64,000 nucleotides of DNA from positions 251,192 to 315,191 of the forward strand of contig JAHDNF010000008.1 of assembly GCA_018435605.1 (NCBI GenBank), in the 5' to 3' direction. Below the pieces are notes generated by a model. It saw nothing but the letters and a program-made list of their open reading frames with translations. It ran no database searches and was not told where the DNA came from. Positions within the stretch are counted from its first letter, which is position 1, and each line of letters begins with the position of its first letter. This document shows positions 37,806 through 47,137 of the stretch, piece after piece. Source of the stretch: a bacterium (lineage in GTDB: Bacteria > Auribacterota > Auribacteria > Auribacterales > Auribacteraceae). Position numbers and translations under genes: made by a program.

Positions 37806-39726
37806 AAATGTTCGTATTCTTGATGAAAAGGTAATTAACAAGATCGCCGCCGGTGAAGTCATAGAAAATCCGGCGTCAGTCTGTAAAGAACTTATCGAAA
37901 ACAGCGTAGACGCCGAGGCAACCCGTATTGATGTGGATATAGAAAAATCCGGTATGAAATCCATTAGGATAGCAGATAACGGATGCGGAATGTCGAGGGA
38001 AAACGCCATCATGGCGCTTGAACGTCATGCTACCAGTAAATTAACATCCGACCAAGATTTGTTTTCTCTGCACACACTTGGTTTTCGAGGAGAGGCGCTA
38101 CCGAGTATAGCGGCTGTTTCTAAGTTCCTAATGCGAACAGCACAACAACAGGAATTGATCGGCACGCGCATTCAAATTGACGGCGGAAAAGTATACGATG
38201 TATCTGACGACCAGATATCACCGGGTACGATTATAGAAGTCAAAGAACTGTTTTTCAACGTACCTGCCCGTAAAAAATTTATGCGCAGTTACCATGCAGA
38301 AAAAATGGCGGTTAACCAGATTTTTTTAAAATTAGCTCTTTCGCAACCTCTTATTCAATTTACCTTAAGCGATGAAGGAAAAGAAGTTTATAATCTTATA
38401 CCTACCAATAACATAGCCGAACGTATAGCGACACTTTTCGGACGAGATTTTTGTATGGATCTGATACCGTTTAGCGCGGAAGGGGATGATTTTAAGTTTC
38501 ACGGATACATTTCGCATCCTCAATTGTGCCGCAATACCCGCTCAGGTCAATATATATTTGTCAACACACGGATAGTACAGTCATATCAGATCTCTTCGGT
38601 GATACAGAAAGCATACGGAACTCTTTTGCCTAATGGAAGATTTCCGATATTTTTTCTGTATCTGACGGTAGATCCGTCCATTATTGATGTCAATGTACAT
38701 CCTACCAAAAAAGAAATAAAGTTTTCGCATGTAGGTAGCATAGAAACTATGCTACGCCGTTCTATAGAAGCAGTTTTAAAAGATTCTAAACTGATTTTCG
38801 ACATAAAAGAACAGAACGACGAATTAAAAAAGATTGATTTTTCCTATAACATCCCACGTTTTACCAATGTTACACCGCCGGATAAAAAGGAATCGGCGTC
38901 ATCGAATTTCTTTGCTTCGCAGGAAGAAACACAACCGGTAAAAAATATACAACCAGCACAAAATCCCAAACCGGAACCCGCACAGACAATAGCTAAAGAT
39001 ATTGGCGATGACGATTTTCTGGAACAACTTGAATCCATTATAGAACATGACCACATATCGACGCCTTCGTCGCCGGTATCGGATCAAGATAATACCACTG
39101 AACAGACTGCCGAGATAACGAACTCGGAATATCCCAATTCTTCCACCGATTTCACAGGGATACGCATAATCGGCCAGATCGGAAAATGTTTCATATTGGC
39201 TGAAAGCAGGGAAGGTTTGATAATCATCGACCAGCATGCCGCCCATGAACGTGTCAATTTTGAACGGATCATGGAATCCATGCACGCAAACACCATTGAT
39301 TCGCAGTCAATTATGTTTCCGGTGACATATCAGGTCGACTCAATACGGAAAAAGGCGTTAGTTGCAAAACTTGATCTTTTGCGTAAAGCCGGGATCGGTA
39401 TAACCGAATTTGGCTCGGATACATTTTTGATCGACGCACTGCCAAGTTTTATATCATACAAAGCAGTTACGGCGGTACTCGACGACTTGATAGAGGAATC
39501 TCAGAAAACTAAATCCGATTCCATTGCGGATTGGCAGATCAAACTGGCAAAAATGATGGCATGTCGTGGATCGGTAAAAGCGGCTGATAAACTTGAACAA
39601 ATCGAGCTTGAAAAACTGATTGATGATCTATTTAAAACGCGCACTCCGTACACCTGCCCGCACGGTCGCCCAACAATAATAAGGATGACCTATGAACAAT
39701 TGCGCAAACATTTTCGAAGAGAATAA
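37798..39726 (+). CDS. mutL: DNA mismatch repair protein MutL (endonuclease type)
   Basis: The 642-residue protein has an N-terminal GHKL ATPase (IAAGEVIENPASVCKELI, DNGCGM, TLGFRGEAL), a low-complexity linker (about 350-455) and a C-terminal dimerisation domain. That domain keeps the complete DQHA(x)2E(x)4E metal motif from Asp478 (DQHAAHERVNFE), plus ACRGSVKA and CPHGRP. It is therefore predicted to nick DNA itself, in contrast to the MutH-dependent E. coli type. No mutH is seen. It overlaps both mutS and miaA. Confidence 0.97.
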   Translation: MARNVRILDEKVINKIAAGEVIENPASVCKELIENSVDAEATRIDVDIEKSGMKSIRIADNGCGMSRENAIMALERHATSKLTSDQDLFSLHTLGFRGEALPSIAAVSKFLMRTAQQQELIGTRIQIDGGKVYDVSDDQISPGTIIEVKELFFNVPARKKFMRSYHAEKMAVNQIFLKLALSQPLIQFTLSDEGKEVYNLIPTNNIAERIATLFGRDFCMDLIPFSAEGDDFKFHGYISHPQLCRNTRSGQYIFVNTRIVQSYQISSVIQKAYGTLLPNGRFPIFFLYLTVDPSIIDVNVHPTKKEIKFSHVGSIETMLRRSIEAVLKDSKLIFDIKEQNDELKKIDFSYNIPRFTNVTPPDKKESASSNFFASQEETQPVKNIQPAQNPKPEPAQTIAKDIGDDDFLEQLESIIEHDHISTPSSPVSDQDNTTEQTAEITNSEYPNSSTDFTGIRIIGQIGKCFILAESREGLIIIDQHAAHERVNFERIMESMHANTIDSQSIMFPVTYQVDSIRKKALVAKLDLLRKAGIGITEFGSDTFLIDALPSFISYKAVTAVLDDLIEESQKTKSDSIADWQIKLAKMMACRGSVKAADKLEQIELEKLIDDLFKTRTPYTCPHGRPTIIRMTYEQLRKHFRRE

Positions 39727-40657
39727 GACAATATTTATTGTCGGACCCACTGCCAGCGGCAAATCAGACATAGCACACCGACTCGCCATCAAACTCAACC
39801 GAGCTGAAATCATATCTGCCGATTCAATGCAAGTCTATAAACAAATAGATGTTCTTACAGCAAAACCGTCGAAAGAAATGCTCCGAGAAATACCTTATCA
39901 TCTTGTAGGAATAAAAGATATACAAGAAAACTATTCCGCAAGGGATTTTCATGACGACGCATTGCGGTGTATAACAGAAATTCATTCCAGAAAAAATATC
40001 GCAATTGTAGTCGGCGGAACCGGTTTATATGTACGAAGTTTGCTAAGAGGTATTTTTGAGGGACCGGCCGCGGAAAAATCATTTCGTGAAGAAATGAACG
40101 CCATCGCCAATGAAAAAGGATCGGAAGCATTACATACCATGTTAATGCAATGCGACCCTGTCGCGGCAGGATCTATCCCGCACCAAAATGTACGCAGAGT
40201 AATACGCGCGCTCGAAGTATTTTACACCACCGGCAAAAAAATATCCGAATTGCAAATCGAATGGAACCGCCCTGTAGCTAATATACACCCGCATCTCGGC
40301 AGACTTTATCTATGGGGTATATACTGGCCTCGCAGTTTGCTGTATGACCGCATTAACCGTCGGGTAGACGATATGATAGAGCAGGGGGCAGTTGACGAAG
40401 TAAAACGCCTGATTACTTACGGGATATTGAACAATCCCACTGCATCACAGGCATTGGGTATTCACGCGCTATCCGACTACATCAAAGAAACTCTTTCTCT
40501 GCAAACGGCTGTCAATTTATTGAAACAAAATACACGCAGATTCGCAAAACGACAACTAACATGGTTCGGACGGGAAGACCTTTTTGAATGGTTTGTACTT
40601 TACAACGAATCTTCCAAATTACGCATAACAGACCTCATGCTTAACAACATCGCGTAG
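39692..40657 (+). CDS. miaA: tRNA dimethylallyltransferase MiaA
   Basis: The 321-residue protein has P-loop GPTASGKSDIAHRLA, DSMQVYK, GGTGLYVRSLL and QALGIHALSDY, all characteristic of MiaA. It transfers dimethylallyl to A37 of tRNAs, the substrate of MiaB encoded upstream. The ATG overlaps the end of mutL by 35 bases, so mutL-miaA translation is coupled. It is the last gene of the operon. The following 335 bases are AT-rich. Confidence 0.97.
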   Translation: MNNCANIFEENKTIFIVGPTASGKSDIAHRLAIKLNRAEIISADSMQVYKQIDVLTAKPSKEMLREIPYHLVGIKDIQENYSARDFHDDALRCITEIHSRKNIAIVVGGTGLYVRSLLRGIFEGPAAEKSFREEMNAIANEKGSEALHTMLMQCDPVAAGSIPHQNVRRVIRALEVFYTTGKKISELQIEWNRPVANIHPHLGRLYLWGIYWPRSLLYDRINRRVDDMIEQGAVDEVKRLITYGILNNPTASQALGIHALSDYIKETLSLQTAVNLLKQNTRRFAKRQLTWFGREDLFEWFVLYNESSKLRITDLMLNNIA

Positions 40658-40771
40658 ACATATATTTATAATTATATAACAATCAATTATTTATGTTCAT
40701 TTAATTCATTAAAGCTATTATCCCTTGAGCTCAATAAACAATTTCCCCACACCTGTAATCAGTTTAAAAAA

Positions 40772-40780
40772 TTATCCACA
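40772..40780 (+). promoter_or_regulatory. DnaA box
   Basis: TTATCCACA is an exact match to the strong DnaA box TTATNCACA, and lies in a very AT-rich gap. A degenerate relative (TTCCCCACA) lies about 30 bases upstream. A single exact box does not define an origin. Confidence 0.45.
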
Positions 40781-40789
40781 GGTTATTAT

Positions 40790-40835
40790 AATTCACTTTT
40801 GCAATAAATGTAATTTACTTTTGCAATTCACTTTT
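40790..40835 (+). repeat. short direct repeats beside the DnaA box
   Basis: AATTCACTTTTGCAAT (40790-40805) and AATTTACTTTTGCAAT (40812-40827) agree at 15 of 16 positions. A third partial unit, AATTCACTTTT, starts at 40825. They begin 10 bases downstream of the DnaA box. Confidence 0.5.
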
Positions 40836-40992
40836 TATCAGATAATTATATATATCAATCGTACCATAAATAATAGCTGTCGGCATGCAAAGAAGCCCTT
40901 TAATACTATTTAGCTTGCCGGGATATAATTATCTGTGATACTGTTTATCAAGCATATATAATTGACATAATTATCAACGGAGGAAACTAGTA

Positions 40993-41772
40993 ATGCTGTA
41001 TTTGATGATGCCCATGTACAACGAAGAAAACTCTATCGTTGCGCTGTTGGATAATGTAAAACGTGTAGCCTCGCGTCTAGGAGACACCTTGAAAGTTGTG
41101 ATTGTAGATGATGGTTCTTCTGATGCGTCCGTGAAAAAAGTTGAAGAATTCACCGGTAAAAAACCGCCGTTCGCCATTCAGTTGTTACCGCATAAAATCA
41201 ATCAAGGATTAGGTCAGGCTATGCGGACAGGTATTTATCATCTCGCAAAGACTGTAGCTGACGACGACATAATATTTACTATGGACGCGGATAACACTCA
41301 TAACCCTGATCACATGATCGACCTGAAAAAGAAAATTGAAGAAGGCAACGATGTTGTAGTGGCATCGCGCTACTGTAGCGGCGGAGAAGAAAAAGGACTG
41401 AAATTATACCGAAGCATATTGAGTAGCGGAGCCTCTACGCTACTTAAACTTTGTTTCAATTGCAAAGGCATCCGCGACTATACTTGCGGGTATAGAGCAT
41501 ATAGAGGTTCATTACTTAAAACTGCTTATGCGGCATACGGTAACAATTTAATAAAAGAAAATGGGTTTACCTGCATGGCGGAATTACTTATTAAAGTGCA
41601 CCCGCTTGCGCGCGGAGCATCGGAGGTGCCGATGATTTTGCGATACGACCTCAAAGGCGGGGCGTCAAAGATGAAAATTTTCCGAACCATATATCGCTAC
41701 ATGCACATGATACGCCATACCAGAAAAGAACTGGTTGCTGTCCGCAAAACTACAGATCGCATACTGGTGTAA
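40993..41772 (+). CDS. family 2 glycosyltransferase, DPM1-like
   Basis: The 259-residue GT-A protein has MPMYNEENSIVALLDNV, VVIVDDGSSDAS and the FTMDADNTHNP DxD metal site. There is no membrane anchor. It resembles the catalytic part of dolichyl-phosphate mannose synthases and undecaprenyl-phosphate sugar transferases. GGAGG lies upstream of the ATG. It is convergent with a methyltransferase-glycosyltransferase pair, which suggests a small polysaccharide or lipid-linked sugar locus. Confidence 0.9.
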   Translation: MLYLMMPMYNEENSIVALLDNVKRVASRLGDTLKVVIVDDGSSDASVKKVEEFTGKKPPFAIQLLPHKINQGLGQAMRTGIYHLAKTVADDDIIFTMDADNTHNPDHMIDLKKKIEEGNDVVVASRYCSGGEEKGLKLYRSILSSGASTLLKLCFNCKGIRDYTCGYRAYRGSLLKTAYAAYGNNLIKENGFTCMAELLIKVHPLARGASEVPMILRYDLKGGASKMKIFRTIYRYMHMIRHTRKELVAVRKTTDRILV

Positions 41773-41786
41773 TTTTTTCCGATATA

Positions 41787-42533
41787 TTATGACGGTTTTC
41801 GATACACGCCGATCAAGGACAATCCGAATGGCAATACGACATACGGCAATAAAAATCGTTCCGACTGAAAAATCAACCTCATAATATGATTTATCAACGC
41901 CGGAGGCACTGTAACATCCGGTTTTGGCGTGTCTGTTGCGAATAGTTTTTTGCTGAGACGTTCCATAAGGGCAAACGGAAACAGCCAAAAATTATAGTAT
42001 GACAAAATTTCTCTAGCAAACCCCTGACTTGCGACCACCTCATGAATTTGTCTTCTGTTATAACGCCGTTTATGATGATGCATCTTATCGCGTCCGGTAT
42101 ATAACCACTGATACGCAGGCACAGTAACCAGGATAATCCCGCCGGGTTTGAGCACATCAAGTATTGCGCAGATTGATGCTTTATCGTCGTCAATGTGTTC
42201 AAGTACATCGATTAGCAATACCGCGTCAAAATAGTTTTTAGGGACGGACAGCTTGTCCGGCAAAGCTCCCTTTGTTACATGCAAACGTCGTTTGCGACAA
42301 TACGCTATACCTTCGAAAGACGGTTCGATACCTGTTGCATCACATATTCGGCTTACGGCCGCAAGATTAGCGCCGCATCCGCATCCGACATCAAGTACTT
42401 TCAAGGAGGCTATGTCATCTGTAGAGCTACGAAAATATCGGAGCAAAATTGATAGAACAATTTTCCGGCGGCCAAGAAACCACCAGTGACGGGTTTCATT
42501 AGAAAACATTTCGTCATAAAGAGCGTGTTCCAT
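41787..42533 (-). CDS. class I SAM-dependent methyltransferase
   Basis: A 248-residue protein with the Rossmann SAM motif LKVLDVGCGCGANLAAV, then VLLIDVLEHIDDD and LKPGGIILVTVPAYQWL. The N-terminal HWWFLGRRKIVLSIL and C-terminal hydrophobic stretch resemble methyltransferases found beside glycosyltransferase 2 genes. The substrate is probably a lipid or sugar but is not determinable. It starts nine bases after the stop of the upstream glycosyltransferase gene on the same strand. Confidence 0.88.
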   Translation of the reverse strand: MEHALYDEMFSNETRHWWFLGRRKIVLSILLRYFRSSTDDIASLKVLDVGCGCGANLAAVSRICDATGIEPSFEGIAYCRKRRLHVTKGALPDKLSVPKNYFDAVLLIDVLEHIDDDKASICAILDVLKPGGIILVTVPAYQWLYTGRDKMHHHKRRYNRRQIHEVVASQGFAREILSYYNFWLFPFALMERLSKKLFATDTPKPDVTVPPALINHIMRLIFQSERFLLPYVVLPFGLSLIGVYRKPS

Positions 42534-42542
42534 AGGCTTTTT

Positions 42543-43517
42543 CTATAGCTGATCGATTCCGTGAGATTCTTTGACAATATATAAAGGACGCATCTGCAAT
42601 TGGGTATACATACGCCCTATATACATACCGATGATACCCAGCAAAAAAGTAATAAATCCGAAAAAAGAAAACAGACCGGTTGCCACAAGAGCGTACCCCT
42701 GTATCTGTAATCCGAAGAATAATTTGTGCATAACAACAAGCAAAGCTATAAACAAACTGAATACCGTAGTGATTATGCCGAAAATACTTACCAGATGCAG
42801 AGGCAAATGGGAAAATCCCAAAATAGCGTCTATAGACAGCACGAGTAATTTCCAGAACGAATATTTTGTTTCACCGGACAATCGAGCCGCCCTGTCATAA
42901 GTAATATCTGTCTGATTAAACCCAACCCAAGCAACCATACCGCGAACAAACCTGTTTCTCTCGCGGCAATGTTTTAAAGAATCCACTACGTTGCGGTCCA
43001 TAAGGCGGAAATCGCCTGTATCAAGGGGGATTTTTATTTCAGCCAATTTATTCAATAGCCGGTAAAATATCCACGATGTTAACTTTTTATATAATGATTC
43101 CCCATGACGCACAGATCGGCGGGCGTAGACTACATTAAATCCTTCGCGCCATTTTTCTATCATAGCAGGAATAATTTCCGGCGGATCCTGCAAATCGGCA
43201 TCAATCAAGATAACAATATCTCCTCTGGCAAAATCCAGACCGGCTGTGGTAGCGAATTCATGTCCGAAGTTGCGGCTGAAGGAAATGTATTTGATTGATT
43301 CATAATTCACCGCGAATTTTTTGATAACTGCTAAAGACGCATCTGTACTGCCATCGTCGACAAAGAAAATTTCAACTGCCACGTCGGCGAGTTTATCAAA
43401 AACTTCGTTTACGCGAGTAATTAGCGGTTCTATATTATACTGTTCGTTATATACAGGTATAAGAACCGTACAGAGTATTTTTTTATTCGTTTTCCCAGTG
43501 ATCTCTTGCCGCGGCAT
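42543..43517 (-). CDS. GtrB/DPM-like polyprenyl-phosphate glycosyltransferase with two membrane helices
   Basis: A 324-residue protein with a GT2 domain (VLIPVYNEQYNIEPL, IFFVDDGSTDAS, SFSRNFGHEFATTAGLDFA, ILIDADLQDPPE) and two C-terminal membrane helices (about 240-265 and 275-300). This is the layout of GtrB / ArnC-like enzymes that load a sugar onto undecaprenyl phosphate. It heads a two-gene minus-strand operon with the methyltransferase. A GT-C type acceptor enzyme is encoded 9 kb away at 52541. Confidence 0.92.
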   Translation of the reverse strand: MPRQEITGKTNKKILCTVLIPVYNEQYNIEPLITRVNEVFDKLADVAVEIFFVDDGSTDASLAVIKKFAVNYESIKYISFSRNFGHEFATTAGLDFARGDIVILIDADLQDPPEIIPAMIEKWREGFNVVYARRSVRHGESLYKKLTSWIFYRLLNKLAEIKIPLDTGDFRLMDRNVVDSLKHCRERNRFVRGMVAWVGFNQTDITYDRAARLSGETKYSFWKLLVLSIDAILGFSHLPLHLVSIFGIITTVFSLFIALLVVMHKLFFGLQIQGYALVATGLFSFFGFITFLLGIIGMYIGRMYTQLQMRPLYIVKESHGIDQL

Positions 43518-44081
43518 TTTTTAGATATCAACTCCGGTATAGAAGAATTCAAGTTATAAGAACAAATTCAATCTAATTGCTATAGTTGTTTTTGTCAATT
43601 AGGATTTTTAAACACCGGTAAGAATTGATGCCACATATACAAACACGGTCACATGTATATACGGCAGGAAAAAAACTTCATCGAATTGGAAATATTTTCC
43701 TTCAATAAAATCTTCAGTCTGTTGAAAAATTTACCACTCCGACTGATTTTTACGTGCATCAATCGCATATGAAGCGATTGCGCAAAGGCTGGATACATAT
43801 ATTTAGCATGGGATTATTATTGTTTGTTATTGTTTAACAATGAATCTGTTATCGCTGTCGGGCATAACATCTGCTGTCGTAGTAAAATTATACTCTATTC
43901 AAATATGGCATCGAATATGCTTTATGTTCGGATGCATTCTACGGCTTACAAAATGAAATTTCGATCAGGCTTAATATACTCAAGAGAAAATAAACATATC
44001 CTGAACCTCGAAACAATATCTGGTCTTGAATAATTGTTTAATTTAATCACAGGTGTATTTTCATACATGAAGGAGAAACAA
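43518..44081. other. intergenic region upstream of the pilus-like operon
   Basis: A 564-base gap between divergent genes. The only clear structure is a 7-bp hairpin, CAATCGC-ATATGAA-GCGATTG at 43760-43780, with no T-tract. I found no convincing promoter and no CDS. A 69-codon frame from 43824 lacks a ribosome binding site. The length leaves room for regulatory sequence or a small RNA, but nothing specific is seen. Confidence 0.45.
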
Positions 44082-44690
44082 ATGAAAAAAGCGGTAGTTC
44101 TAGGCGGCCTGACTACAATTTTCATAATGCTTGTAACAGGTGTACTACAGGCGCAATACGGTTCGATCTCATATGACGAAGCCAAAGATTTATTCAGTAT
44201 AAGGGATATAAGAATAAAGCGAGTACGTGTATCCAGCGAAAGCGGAACTTTATCCGCCGTATCTGTCGGAAGGTATACTCAGGACTGGTATAAAATATGG
44301 GTAAGATTCGATTCCAAACCGGAATGGGCGGACGGCGTACAAATCAAGTACTACGTACTTCTTTCGGAACGTTCCCGCAAAGATCGTTACACCATGTTGA
44401 CAGGAGATGTGGTATACGATAGCGTACCCCGCGGTAATGGGCGAAATTCGTTTATGTATATCCATCCACGCACTATAGAGCGTTACGGAATCCCTGAAAA
44501 AGTGATGTGCGAAATATGGTTTCAGGGAATTCGCATAACCCGAGGTTTTTTACCTAAACAAACAACCGACGAATGGTGGGTTCAGCATAAACCGTTAAAA
44601 GGCGACTTAAAAGTACGATTATTCACGCCGTATATTCTCGACAATGACATGATGGAAGAAAATATCAATATAAAATCTCTTTTTGATTAA
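44082..44690 (+). CDS. secreted protein of the pilus-like locus, Amuc_1102-like by context
   Basis: A 202-residue protein with a signal peptide (about 1-25, ending VLQAQ) and a beta-rich mature part containing YKIWVRFDSKPEWADGVQIK and an IWFQGIRITRGF segment near residue 150. I start at ATG 44082, which has AAGGAG seven bases upstream. I do not recognise the fold from sequence. Its position, as first gene before PilM-like, PilO-like and secretin genes, matches the Amuc_1098-1102 gene set of Akkermansia. An extracytoplasmic structural or chaperone role is inferred. The next gene starts nine bases later. Confidence 0.65.
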   Translation: MKKAVVLGGLTTIFIMLVTGVLQAQYGSISYDEAKDLFSIRDIRIKRVRVSSESGTLSAVSVGRYTQDWYKIWVRFDSKPEWADGVQIKYYVLLSERSRKDRYTMLTGDVVYDSVPRGNGRNSFMYIHPRTIERYGIPEKVMCEIWFQGIRITRGFLPKQTTDEWWVQHKPLKGDLKVRLFTPYILDNDMMEENINIKSLFD

Positions 44691-44699
44691 TGAGGAATC

Positions 44700-46328
44700 A
44701 TGAAAAATACGTTTATTGGACTGGATATCGGATTCAACTCTATCAAATTGGTTGAGCTGTGCAGAGAAAAAGCCGGTTTGACCTTAAGCAAAGTTATAAT
44801 AGAGCCGTGCGATATTACTGACAGCAAAAATCACGGTGAAGAACAACTGTTCGATACGGTCGAGCGTTTGTTCGCCGAGCACAAAATTAAAGCCCCGTCA
44901 GTTGTGGTATCGGTATCGGGGCAATCGGTATTTACCAGATTCGTGAAATTGCCCACTTTGGATCGAAGTAAGATAGATCAAATTGTGCAATATGAAGCGC
45001 AACAGCAGGTGCCGTTTCCCATCGATGAAGTTGTCTGGGATTACCAACTGATAGGAGACTGGTCGGATGACGGCGATATGGACGAGACCAGTGTTGTTCT
45101 TGTTGCCTGCAAAAAAGATTTTATCAACCGGCTGGTCGAGTCTCTGGCAAAACAAAAAATATACATTGATTATATAGATACCTCGCCGTTTGCATTATGC
45201 AATTGCATTCGTTTTAACGAACCATCGCTGGAAGGATGCACTCTGGTGCTTGACATCGGCGCAAAATCTACCGATATGGTTGTTTTGGAAAACGATTATA
45301 CTTGGGTTCGAAGTATACCTATTGCCGGATTTTCTATAACCTCCGCTATTGCAAAAGAATTTAAGATCACCTTTAGCGAAGCGGAAAAACTTAAGCTGGA
45401 ATCAGCTGTCATATTATGCGGAAAAGGCCCTATGATAGGGGAATCATCTGAACGACTGCGTGTTTCCCGCGCGATAAGCAACGTCATGTCAAGGCTTATC
45501 GCAGAAATATCGCGGTCGATAGGTTTTTACCGTACATATTCCGGCGGGGGTGGTGTCAGAAATATCTTGATTACAGGAGGATGCTCTAATATAGAAAATA
45601 TAGAGGAATTTTTCACTGAAAAATTCAACATACCGGTTCGTAAAGTAGAAACAATTCGAAATATCGATATAGCTCCTGAATATGAAGACATTGTATCCGC
45701 GCATAAATCTGAAATAGGCAATGCCATAGGTCTTGCAATGCGAAAGGCCACCAAATGTTTCATGGAAATCAGCCTTTTGCCAAAAAGAATGGCGACCCAG
45801 CGTGAAATATCACGTAAGAAAAGTTATATAATCGCATGTTTTATAGTAGCCGCTATATTGATGTCAACAGGTATATTCTATTTTAACCAGTGGATCGGGT
45901 TTTCTCAAAGTATTACAACCAACCTTCAGGCCGATCTGGAGCAGATGAAATCGCAACAGCGAAAAATGGATACGGCAAAACAAAAAGTAACCGGAATTAC
46001 CGCAAAGTTAGACAAACTAGAGTCATTGCAATTAGAAAGAACATATTGGAACCAACTTCTGTTGGAATTGCAGACAATATTGCCTAAAGATTGCTGGCTA
46101 AAAAGGTTCAGTATTATTCCTTCACGGGGTAAAACAACACAATACCAAGTACAAATATCGGGAGAGACCACAGCGCTACTGAGTGAAATATCCGCAATAA
46201 AAGAAGTGCTGGAAAAATCCCCGTTTTTCAAAGATGTCCTTATCAAATCAGCTGACGACTTAAACACGATGGGCGCGATGCGTCAGGATATACGGCGATT
46301 CGAGATGACCTGTAAGTTAAATAAGTAA
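44700..46328 (+). CDS. pilM: PilM-like actin-fold protein fused to a PilN-like membrane domain
   Basis: A 542-residue protein. Residues 1-350 form a PilM/FtsA-like actin-fold ATPase (GLDIGFNSIKLVEL, TLVLDIGAKSTDMVV, LITGGCSN). Next comes a membrane helix (about 376-396), a coiled coil (about 405-440) and a PilN-like domain (about 445-540, with WNQLLLELQTILPKDCWLKR). Canonical PilM is about 350 residues and PilN is separate, so this looks like a fusion. The pair builds the inner-membrane platform linking motor to secretin in type IV pili. GAGGAATC precedes the ATG. It resembles the Amuc_1101 family. Confidence 0.88.
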   Translation: MKNTFIGLDIGFNSIKLVELCREKAGLTLSKVIIEPCDITDSKNHGEEQLFDTVERLFAEHKIKAPSVVVSVSGQSVFTRFVKLPTLDRSKIDQIVQYEAQQQVPFPIDEVVWDYQLIGDWSDDGDMDETSVVLVACKKDFINRLVESLAKQKIYIDYIDTSPFALCNCIRFNEPSLEGCTLVLDIGAKSTDMVVLENDYTWVRSIPIAGFSITSAIAKEFKITFSEAEKLKLESAVILCGKGPMIGESSERLRVSRAISNVMSRLIAEISRSIGFYRTYSGGGGVRNILITGGCSNIENIEEFFTEKFNIPVRKVETIRNIDIAPEYEDIVSAHKSEIGNAIGLAMRKATKCFMEISLLPKRMATQREISRKKSYIIACFIVAAILMSTGIFYFNQWIGFSQSITTNLQADLEQMKSQQRKMDTAKQKVTGITAKLDKLESLQLERTYWNQLLLELQTILPKDCWLKRFSIIPSRGKTTQYQVQISGETTALLSEISAIKEVLEKSPFFKDVLIKSADDLNTMGAMRQDIRRFEMTCKLNK

Positions 46329-46349
46329 TAGGTGTAAAGGAGTAACATC

Positions 46350-47120
46350 TTGAATATATCTAAATTTATCGAAGACTGGAAACAAAATATAATGCTGGTT
46401 ATAGTACTGGCAATTCTGCTGGTCATAGTTGTCTTGATTTTCGGACGGCTGGCTACGACATGGCATGAACACAATAGACTTAAAAAAGAAATGATTCAAG
46501 TACGGGAAAATTACAATAGATTTATTATCAGCAATAAATTGATTCCAGACCAAAACGATATCAATACTTACGAAGAATACGCTCAGAAACTGGAAGATTT
46601 GCATTCCAATATTTATCGCCTGATGAAGAACACATTAAATATTGAGATCGACAAATCCGGACTTGAGTTCAAACAACACTTACTGACGATTCAACAGGAG
46701 CTTCAAAACCAAGCACGGGAACATGATATAATCATACCCATGGACATTGCTTTCAAAGAATTTATCGGCGATAAAATACCTGACGAAAAACAAATACCTC
46801 TTTTATGCCTTCAGCTTGAGATAATCACATTCTTGATTGAAAGCTGTATTGAATCGGAAGTGGAACGTATAGATACATTGATAAAAATACCGCCTATCCA
46901 AAAATCTCAATACAATAAAGAATTGCCTTTCAAATTGACTTTTAAGAGCGAAATGAATGCTCTGGTGCGATTTCTGGATATAATGCAATCGCAAAAAGCA
47001 ATATTTCTTGTTGACAATTTGAATATTACAACTGTGCCGCAGACCGAATTCCGACAGAAAAACAACCTCGGTTACATACTTGAGGCATCAATGGATATAT
47101 CGTACATCGAATTAAAGTAA
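46350..47120 (+). CDS. PilO-like / Amuc_1100-like inner-membrane protein
   Basis: A 256-residue protein with a short cytoplasmic N-terminus, one membrane helix (about 14-36), a long periplasmic coiled coil (about 38-125) and a ferredoxin-like C-terminal part (about 185-256, ending FRQKNNLGYILEASMDISYI). This is the topology of PilO. The start codon is TTG at 46350, supported by AAAGGAG (46336-46342) seven bases upstream. It probably pairs with the PilN-like part of the upstream protein. Akkermansia Amuc_1100 has the same position in its cluster. Confidence 0.75.
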   Translation: MNISKFIEDWKQNIMLVIVLAILLVIVVLIFGRLATTWHEHNRLKKEMIQVRENYNRFIISNKLIPDQNDINTYEEYAQKLEDLHSNIYRLMKNTLNIEIDKSGLEFKQHLLTIQQELQNQAREHDIIIPMDIAFKEFIGDKIPDEKQIPLLCLQLEIITFLIESCIESEVERIDTLIKIPPIQKSQYNKELPFKLTFKSEMNALVRFLDIMQSQKAIFLVDNLNITTVPQTEFRQKNNLGYILEASMDISYIELK

Positions 47121-47137
47121 ATAGAAAGTGTAAAGCC

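Larger units (their letters stand above)
40658..40992. other. AT-rich intergenic region with DnaA box and direct repeats
   Basis: A 335-base gap of very AT-rich sequence between miaA and a glycosyltransferase gene. It contains one exact DnaA box and short direct repeats, listed separately. No RNA gene or convincing terminator was recognised. A TATAAT-like sequence near 40956 may serve the glycosyltransferase, but no good -35 box accompanies it. Confidence 0.5.

Noticed and set aside
43760-43780. Hairpin CAATCGC/GCGATTG as terminator
   Set aside because: No T-tract follows on either strand; too short to claim a function.
43824-44033. 69-codon open frame upstream of the pilus-like operon
   Set aside because: No ribosome binding site and no protein-like pattern; probably chance in AT-rich sequence.
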